Origin: JBAVQS01 sp049694275
GTDB lineage: Bacteria; Chloroflexota; Anaerolineae; UBA4142; SHND01
DNA length: 11,202 bases
Reading direction: 5' to 3'
NCBI GenBank assembly: GCA_049694275.1
Contig: JBAVQS010000397.1
Coordinates: forward strand, 1-11,202
The position numbers and the translations under genes are program-made. Below, piece by piece: positions 6,321 to 11,202 of the stretch. Below the pieces are notes generated by a model. It saw only the letters and a list, made by a program, of their open reading frames with translations. It did no database searches and was not told the DNA's origin. The first letter of the stretch is position 1, and every line of letters starts with the position of its first letter.

Positions 6321-9029
6321 TTACCCGTTTGATTTACGTGCTGCTTTATCCGCATACATTTGCCGGTCTGCAATGGCAAGCGCTTGTGTTAATTTTCCTT
6401 GCTCTACGGTCGACACGCCGAGCGATAACCGGATAGGCAAGCTGGTGTCCTCGGCGTTACGCTCGGTCAATTTTGCGCGGATGCGCGACAACATTCGTTC
6501 GGCCATCGCCCCATCGGTATTGGGCAGCAGCACGCCAAACTCGTCCCCGCCGATGCGGGCGATGATGTCGGATGCGCGAAATGTTTCCGACAAGACACGC
6601 GCAACCCGTTTGAGCCGTTCGTCGCCCACCGCGTGCCCAAGCGTGTCGTTTGTTATTTTCAGGTCGTCCAGATCGCCAACGATAATGCTCACGGGAAAAT
6701 CCCGGCCCAGTTCCATTCGCGCCAGCGCGGCATCAAAGAACGAACGGTTGAACAGACCGGTCATTGCATCGGTGAACGCCAGTTTTTGCACCTCGGCATA
6801 GAGCCGCGCATTTTCGATGGCAATCGCGGCGTGATTGACAAAGGCTTGTAGCCGTTCGGCGTCCAGTGGGGTGAACGCATTGGGCGTGGCCCTCGCCACG
6901 CTCAAATAGCCGATGATTTCGCCCTTGACCGTGATCGGCACGCCAAGATGGGAGCGAATCCAGGCGTTCAACGGAGTGGTCACCCAGCCGTCATACGCTC
7001 GCGTGTCGGCGATGCTGACCGGCGCCCCGGTCTTTTGCATCTCGCGCAGATTACGCGCCTGTGAGACCGGGAGTTGCATGCCCTTCATCCCGATCAGGGG
7101 GTCGCGCTTGTCGCGACAGGCGACGATCCGCGCGATCTGGCGCGCCGCATCCAATAGAATCACATCGACCGAATCATAAGGTACGACCTGTCCCACATTA
7201 TCCAGAACGCGATCCAGCACATCGTCAGAATTGAGCGAACCGTTCAGCGCGGCGGCGCTGCGGCTCAACGCTTCGGCGAGGGTGCGTTGTTCCCGCTCGG
7301 CTTCTTCCGCCTGCTTGCGTTCGGTGATGTCGCGCGCCAGCGTAATGAACCGATCGGCAGTCCTCTGAGCGCCGCGCTTGGCCTGGATGCTCAGTTCATA
7401 CCAGCGCCTCCCGGCTGGCATATCCATTGCATAGGTCGCGCCGCGATGCCAACCCTGCCGGTCGGCCTCGGCCAGCGCGTCCATAATCACCCTGGCTACA
7501 GGCGCGGGAATGATCTCTCCGACCGTTTTACCCAAAAATACTTCCGGAGGCAAGTACAATGGATCATGCGTCGGGGTACGATAATTGAAAAAACGTCCTT
7601 CCCGATCCACCTCAAACAACATGTCGGGAATGGCGTCGAGGATCGCCTGGGTTTCCTCCCGGCTCGCGTAAAGCGCCTCCTCCACCTGCTTACGCGCGGT
7701 AATATCCAGAAATGAGGACAGCAAGTATTGTTCGCCGTTCAGTTCAATCAGCTCCATTTCCATCAACCCATTCAGGATTTCACCGGATTTCCGCTGCAAC
7801 TGGACTTCGCGGTTGTGCACACGGGCGCCCGCCAGGAGCGTTTGCACCATCCGCTCACGCTGGTCAGGCTGAACCCACAGCTTTAATTCAAGCGCCGTGC
7901 GGCCTAAGAGCTCATCGCGGGTATAACCGAACAAATTACACCACGCATCGTTCGCATCCACGATCCGGCTATCCATACTGGAAATGCCAATGCCGATTGG
8001 ACTGGAGTGAAATATCGTGGAAAAGCGCGCCTCACTTTTTCGCAATGCATCTTCTGCCTGTTTGCGCTCGGTGATATCGCGGCAAATACTTATCATGGCC
8101 GGGATACCATCCCAGACGATCCGCCGCGCGCTGACCTCTGTGGGGACAAGCGAACCGTCTTTGCGCCGGTGTACGGTTTCAAAGGTGTGATAACCCTGTC
8201 GCATCAATCGGTCAATCCGTTCCGACACGTAGCGGCTCTGCTCCGGCGAATCAACCTGGTCGATCGTCATCGCCATCAGTTCCGCACGCGTGTAACCGAG
8301 CCGTTCTATCGCCAGCGCGTTGACCGCCAGCATATGCGCCTGTTCGTCATGGATAAAGATCGCATCGCCGGCGCCGTCGAACAGAGACCTGTATTTTTCT
8401 TCACTCTGGCGCAACGTAATCTCTGCTTTTTGGAGCGCGTCGTTTTGCCGCCGCGCCAGCGCCAGGGCGCCGGCCAGTTTACGCACCGTGAGGTTGATGG
8501 TCCAGTTGATAAATACCAGGGAAAGCACGAAAAAGAACCAACTGGCCATCGGCGAATGAACAAAATACTGGAGCGACGCAACCGTGCTTGGCGGCATACT
8601 GGCAATCCCCAGTCCGGCGAGGCTGCTGAGGACCAGGAAAACCATACCCACACGCGGATGAAATAGCAGGCCAATGGCAACGGTGATGGCCGCGAGCGCA
8701 AACATGAATGGGCTAGAGATACCGCCGCCGATCAAAGCCAATCCTTCACACAATATCCAGCCCGAGGTCATCATGAACAGGCCGGCAAAGGTGAGGCGCC
8801 CACGGAACAAGAGATAACGCGAGAAAAGATACAAAACGAAGAGCGCCAGAATCACGGCCCAGGACTCTGCTTGATGACTCGCAAAAAGGGGCACATACAC
8901 AACCGTGGCAATACCCAGCGCCAGGACGAAATAGAGTCCCATGGTATTCATGGTTCGCGCTTGGGCGGTTTTCTCTTCGTCGCCGGGAAAATAGGGTGGG
9001 GCAAGCCAATGTTCAAGTGTGCTTTGCAT
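6321..9029 (-). CDS. Membrane PAS-PAS-PAS-GAF-GGDEF protein, probable diguanylate cyclase
   Basis: This 902-residue inner-membrane sensor is predicted to make c-di-GMP from two GTP. Order: cytoplasmic PPYFPGD and EKTAQAR (11-25), six hydrophobic helices (31-181), and a linker (184-208). Then come PAS1 (209-325), PAS2 (332-448), PAS3 (456-573), GAF (585-742) and GGDEF (746-900). The catalytic loop is a perfect GGDEF (827-831). An RxxD inhibitory site, RASD (818-821), lies exactly five residues before it, so product inhibition is expected. The metal-binding DLDDLK and ND follow at 786-795. The ORF is open to an ATG at 9227, but I start at ATG 9029. AAGGG lies 7 nt upstream there, and this start aligns the protein exactly with the N-terminus of its HD-GYP paralogue. 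The extra 66 residues would be basic and unlike any domain. It is the first gene of a three-gene run (this gene, HD-GYP, hemW). Confidence 0.9.
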   Translation of the reverse strand: MQSTLEHWLAPPYFPGDEEKTAQARTMNTMGLYFVLALGIATVVYVPLFASHQAESWAVILALFVLYLFSRYLLFRGRLTFAGLFMMTSGWILCEGLALIGGGISSPFMFALAAITVAIGLLFHPRVGMVFLVLSSLAGLGIASMPPSTVASLQYFVHSPMASWFFFVLSLVFINWTINLTVRKLAGALALARRQNDALQKAEITLRQSEEKYRSLFDGAGDAIFIHDEQAHMLAVNALAIERLGYTRAELMAMTIDQVDSPEQSRYVSERIDRLMRQGYHTFETVHRRKDGSLVPTEVSARRIVWDGIPAMISICRDITERKQAEDALRKSEARFSTIFHSSPIGIGISSMDSRIVDANDAWCNLFGYTRDELLGRTALELKLWVQPDQRERMVQTLLAGARVHNREVQLQRKSGEILNGLMEMELIELNGEQYLLSSFLDITARKQVEEALYASREETQAILDAIPDMLFEVDREGRFFNYRTPTHDPLYLPPEVFLGKTVGEIIPAPVARVIMDALAEADRQGWHRGATYAMDMPAGRRWYELSIQAKRGAQRTADRFITLARDITERKQAEEAEREQRTLAEALSRSAAALNGSLNSDDVLDRVLDNVGQVVPYDSVDVILLDAARQIARIVACRDKRDPLIGMKGMQLPVSQARNLREMQKTGAPVSIADTRAYDGWVTTPLNAWIRSHLGVPITVKGEIIGYLSVARATPNAFTPLDAERLQAFVNHAAIAIENARLYAEVQKLAFTDAMTGLFNRSFFDAALARMELGRDFPVSIIVGDLDDLKITNDTLGHAVGDERLKRVARVLSETFRASDIIARIGGDEFGVLLPNTDGAMAERMLSRIRAKLTERNAEDTSLPIRLSLGVSTVEQGKLTQALAIADRQMYADKAARKSNG
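8041..8081. repeat. 41-bp direct repeat, copy B (PAS-boundary linker)
   Basis: This is the partner of 4883-4923, in the same orientation and about 3.16 kb apart. It encodes the linker after the first PAS domain of the GGDEF protein. Shorter relatives of the same GCTCGGTRATRTC core occur at most other PAS boundaries in both genes. Confidence 0.7.
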
Positions 9030-9082
9030 CTTGCAACCCTTCAAGAAGAAAATGAGTAGTTTTACTTTTCGCACTCCTTTCC

Positions 9083-9111
9083 ATGGTAAAGTATAAAGTC
9101 CCGTTTGACAA
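9083..9111 (-). promoter_or_regulatory. Candidate promoter of the c-di-GMP/hemW unit
   Basis: On the - strand TTGTCA (9111-9106) stands 17 bp before TACCAT (9088-9083), and the start of transcription would be near 9076. The -35 is good (5 of 6) but the -10 is weak. An alternative -10, TATACT (9095-9090), has no -35 partner. Its -35 overlaps the -35 of the divergent + strand promoter, so the two directions may compete or share an operator. Confidence 0.35.
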
Positions 9112-9132
9112 ATGGCACGAACAGACGATAAT
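9105..9132 (+). promoter_or_regulatory. Sigma-70 type promoter, + strand
   Basis: A perfect TTGACA (9105-9110) is followed after 16 bp by GATAAT (9127-9132, 5 of 6 matches). With 18-bp spacing, TAATAA (9129-9134) is another reading. Transcription would start near 9139. It points toward the RRM gene 280 bp away, but a terminator-like hairpin lies in between at 9194-9214. Confidence 0.55.
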
Positions 9133-9193
9133 AAAAGGGAACGGAACAGCAAATTCTTGAACTGGATGCGCGCCAGGCTCTGTGAAGAAATGC

Positions 9194-9214
9194 AGTGCCT
9201 CGGCGCTTTTTTTT
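9194..9214 (+). terminator. Terminator-like hairpin in the leader of the RRM gene (attenuator or sRNA end)
   Basis: AGTGC (9194-9198) pairs with GCGCT (9203-9207), including one G-U pair, around the loop CTCG. A run of eight T's follows (9207-9214). The stem is short but the T-run is strong. No + strand gene ends here, so it either ends a small RNA of about 75 nt from the promoter at 9105-9132 or attenuates transcription into the RRM gene. A GCGCC at 9170-9174 could pair with GGCGC at 9202-9206 and compete with the stem. Confidence 0.4.
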
Positions 9215-9421
9215 GAGCATGCGCCAAGCAGGATGACGATCAGCGAGAGAGGCGAAGATAGAACTGCCCACCACGCGACAAGAGGGGAAATTGCCAGACC
9301 GCGATTCTCGGTAGCCTTACGGAATCATAAAGCAAGTCAAAATTAAGGCACAGATTCAGACTTTCGGAAAATGATCCCCGACGGAGGACGCGCTTCCGGC
9401 AAGTCACAGGAGAAAAACACC
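9215..9421 (+). other. Remaining upstream region of the RRM gene
   Basis: No gene is supported here. AGGAG at 9408-9412 is a clear ribosome-binding site for the ATG at 9422. I found no convincing second promoter with both boxes. If the promoter at 9105-9132 drives the RRM gene, this is the 3' part of a leader of roughly 280 nt. Confidence 0.4.
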
Positions 9422-9703
9422 ATGCAGTCCAAATTATATGTAGGGAACCTTTCCTACAATGTGTCGGAGGATCAGCTCCGGGACCTTTTCGGCCAGGCCG
9501 GGGAGATCAAACAGGTCACGCTGATTATGGATCGCGACACGCGCCGGCCCAAAGGCTTTGGCTTTGTCGAGATGATCAGCCAGGAAGACGCCGAAAAGGC
9601 CATTCGGATGTTTCATGACCAGGAGTTAGACGGGCGCCGCATGACGGTCAACCTGGCCAAACCGCGCGAGGATAACGGCCGAAGCAATCGCCCGCGCTAT
9701 TAA
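9422..9703 (+). CDS. Single-RRM RNA-binding protein
   Basis: This 93-residue cytoplasmic protein consists of one RNA recognition motif. RNP2 is LYVGNL (5-10) and RNP1 is KGFGFVEM (44-51), both nearly canonical with the aromatic residues that stack on RNA. After the domain there is only a short basic tail (about 80-93). Proteins of this size and type in cyanobacteria and other bacteria are often cold-induced and act as RNA chaperones or in mRNA placement. That role is inferred here. The ORF is open from 9371, but the ATG at 9422 has AGGAG 9 nt upstream and puts RNP2 at the usual place. It stands alone, with a long upstream region and its own terminator, and the next gene is convergent. Confidence 0.93.
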   Translation: MQSKLYVGNLSYNVSEDQLRDLFGQAGEIKQVTLIMDRDTRRPKGFGFVEMISQEDAEKAIRMFHDQELDGRRMTVNLAKPREDNGRSNRPRY

Positions 9704-9736
9704 GTCTGACACGCGCAGGTTATTTCAGGTCGATTC

Positions 9737-9768
9737 GGGCCGTCATTTGCTCAAGCAAATGACGGCCC
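9737..9768 (+). terminator. Intrinsic terminator of the RRM gene
   Basis: A perfect 14-bp stem (9737-9750 with 9755-9768) around the loop TCAA is followed by TTTGCTTT. It begins 33 bp after the RRM stop codon. The T-run is only on the + side, though such a strong stem may also slow transcription arriving from the convergent gene. Confidence 0.88.
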
Positions 9769-9853
9769 TTTGCTTTGCCGCGCGAAACGGAAACCCCGTT
9801 CATCACCCACATGCTTTCCAACAGACGTGGAACGTATCTGTTACCGGCGCAGT

Positions 9854-11202
9854 TTATGTGAGGGAACCCCTTCGCCACGCGAACAGAACAACGACGATCA
9901 CGGCGAGGAGGGTAAGAATGCTGATGATTGCTCCCACCTTGAACGAGAGTGGGTCATAGATCATGCGAACCTGGTGCGGGCCGGGGGAGAGTACAATTGC
10001 ACGAAAGATGGAATCAGCGTGGAGGACCTCGGCGTCCTGGCCGTCGACCAACGCGTGCCACCCCGGATAATAGATCTCGCTCAGGACGAGATAGCGATCC
10101 GCGCCATCCGCGACCTTGAGATCGATCTCATTGGGGCCATAGCCCGTAATCTCCACGGCGCCCTCATCGCCCGCCCGGTCCACTGTGTGCGCAGTTCCCT
10201 TTTCGAGCAAGACCACCTGGCGCGGGTCATAGCGCGGGTCCTGCAATGTGGCAAGGGTCTGTTTGGGATCGCTCATCACGATGCTTGAATAGACGACGCG
10301 CGCCCGCGGCAACCAGGTCTGATTCTCCCAGACGCTCACCCCACTCGCGCCGTCGAATACCCGCTTGAAATTGGATGGCATGGCAGTGCTGCGGCGAGCG
10401 AGGACATAGCGAACGTTGAGCCGCTGGTACATGAACGAGTCGCGCCCACCAACCGCTTGCCAGTAGCGCTCGAAATCGGCGAGGACGAGGGGGTTGTCGC
10501 CGTTGACATCCGAGAGGCCGCTGAGGATGGCGGTATCGGGGAGCCATGCGCCTTCCACGCCAGTCCCACGCGAATCGACGCGGTAATAGTCCCCATCCGC
10601 AAGCAAATAATCCACCACGTCCTGCCGGTTGTAGTTCGCCGTCGGGTCGCTCAGGCCGATGTCGATATTTGCGCCGAGACTGAACAGGTCGAAAAAGATG
10701 AGAGCGAGCGCGAGCACAGACCAGAGCGGCGCAGTGACGAGACTGCGGCGGCGTGCGAACAAGAGCGCGAGGGAGAGCGCAAGGAGCAGGATAAAGAAAA
10801 AGAGGGCATTGGCCGCGCTGCCGATCCGTTGATAGAGCGCCGGGTCCTGGCCCTGGCCAAGGGCAAGGATGGCGAGCGCCGTGCCGCCGGCGGCGAGGGC
10901 GACGAAAAGAAATACCCAGGGTGCCACACGGAGGACCGTTTGAAAGGCGCGTTGCTGGGCAGCGGCAAGGGGTCGAACCAGTTGATCGAATCCCATTGCA
11001 GCAAGGACGGCGAGCCCGAAATCGAGCAGATAGATAAACCGGGCGGGAGCGCGGAGCTGGCCGACGACCGGCGCGAACGCATAGAACCAACCATGCAGGA
11101 TGGCATAGCCGCCGAGCGCGAGGACAAGCCCGACCAGCGCGACCAGTCCAAAGAACCACGCTCTGGCATCCCGCCGCCATAAGAGCGCGAGGGCAGCGAG
11201 GA
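9854..11202 (-). CDS. YfhO-like integral membrane protein, C-terminal part (5' end outside the window)
   Basis: The reading frame stays open to the right edge, so 448 residues and the stop are seen but the start is not. Met at 10996 is internal: the frame upstream continues with hydrophobic segments and a LRAPARFIYLLDFG stretch typical of this family. The visible part has several membrane helices, then a soluble, probably extracytoplasmic domain with LSDVNGDNPL and QRLNVRYVL. Near the end come YYPGWHALVDG and a closing helix followed by a short basic tail (RRGS). This matches the YfhO family of large polytopic proteins (GT-C-like architecture), linked in Gram-positives to glycosylation of cell-surface polymers such as lipoteichoic acid. 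The exact substrate here is unknown. It is convergent with the RRM gene. I am fairly sure of the family and not of the function. Confidence 0.8.
   Translation of the reverse strand, partial: LAALALLWRRDARAWFFGLVALVGLVLALGGYAILHGWFYAFAPVVGQLRAPARFIYLLDFGLAVLAAMGFDQLVRPLAAAQQRAFQTVLRVAPWVFLFVALAAGGTALAILALGQGQDPALYQRIGSAANALFFFILLLALSLALLFARRRSLVTAPLWSVLALALIFFDLFSLGANIDIGLSDPTANYNRQDVVDYLLADGDYYRVDSRGTGVEGAWLPDTAILSGLSDVNGDNPLVLADFERYWQAVGGRDSFMYQRLNVRYVLARRSTAMPSNFKRVFDGASGVSVWENQTWLPRARVVYSSIVMSDPKQTLATLQDPRYDPRQVVLLEKGTAHTVDRAGDEGAVEITGYGPNEIDLKVADGADRYLVLSEIYYPGWHALVDGQDAEVLHADSIFRAIVLSPGPHQVRMIYDPLSFKVGAIISILTLLAVIVVVLFAWRRGSLT

Noticed and set aside
9030..9227. N-terminal extension of the GGDEF protein to an ATG at 9227
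   Set aside because: The extra 66 residues resemble no domain, would overlap the divergent promoters, and lack a counterpart in the HD-GYP paralogue. The ATG at 9029 has a ribosome-binding site.
10457..11182. 241-residue + strand ORF rich in Glu, Lys and Arg
   Set aside because: Mirror of the hydrophobic YfhO-like gene on the other strand; the charged composition is what antisense to a membrane protein gives.

Overview
The window looks like ordinary chromosome from a moderately GC-rich bacterium, most likely a member of Chloroflexota (Anaerolineae-like). This is inferred from the protein types, not from a marker gene. Supporting signs are a type 2 IPP isomerase next to a geranylgeranyl-type prenyl synthase, very large multi-PAS membrane signalling proteins, a YfhO-like membrane protein, a lone RRM protein and heptanucleotide tandem repeats between genes. 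I see no rRNA, tRNA, transposase, phage gene or CRISPR array.

Layout. Positions 1-2111 (+) hold a two-gene isoprenoid operon: type 2 isopentenyl-diphosphate isomerase followed, with stop and start codons abutting, by a polyprenyl (probably GGPP) synthase. It opens with an extended -10 promoter. After a block of 7-bp tandem repeats (2116-2206) it closes with an intrinsic terminator (2233-2254). Positions 9029-2253 (-) hold a three-gene same-strand unit: a membrane PAS-PAS-PAS-GAF-GGDEF protein (diguanylate cyclase), a membrane PAS-PAS-PAS-GAF-HD-GYP protein (c-di-GMP phosphodiesterase), and hemW (radical SAM heme chaperone). The gaps are 59 bp and 10 bp. Positions 9030-9421 form a divergent regulatory region with a good + strand sigma-70 promoter and, about 55 bp past its predicted start, a short hairpin with eight T's. 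Positions 9422-9703 (+) encode a 93-residue RRM RNA-binding protein, followed by a perfect 14-bp hairpin terminator. Positions 9854-11202 (-) are the C-terminal part of a YfhO-like membrane protein that runs off the right edge.

How the genes work together. The isomerase supplies DMAPP and the synthase condenses it with IPP into a C15-C20 (or longer) prenyl diphosphate for quinones, carotenoids or lipids. The two c-di-GMP enzymes have opposite activities, yet their first 200 residues (a six-helix membrane module) align without a single gap at about 55 % identity by hand count. They therefore probably sense the same or a related signal and push c-di-GMP in opposite directions. This pair is the most interesting system in the window. 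The membrane module may not match a catalogued MASE domain, but that needs a profile search.
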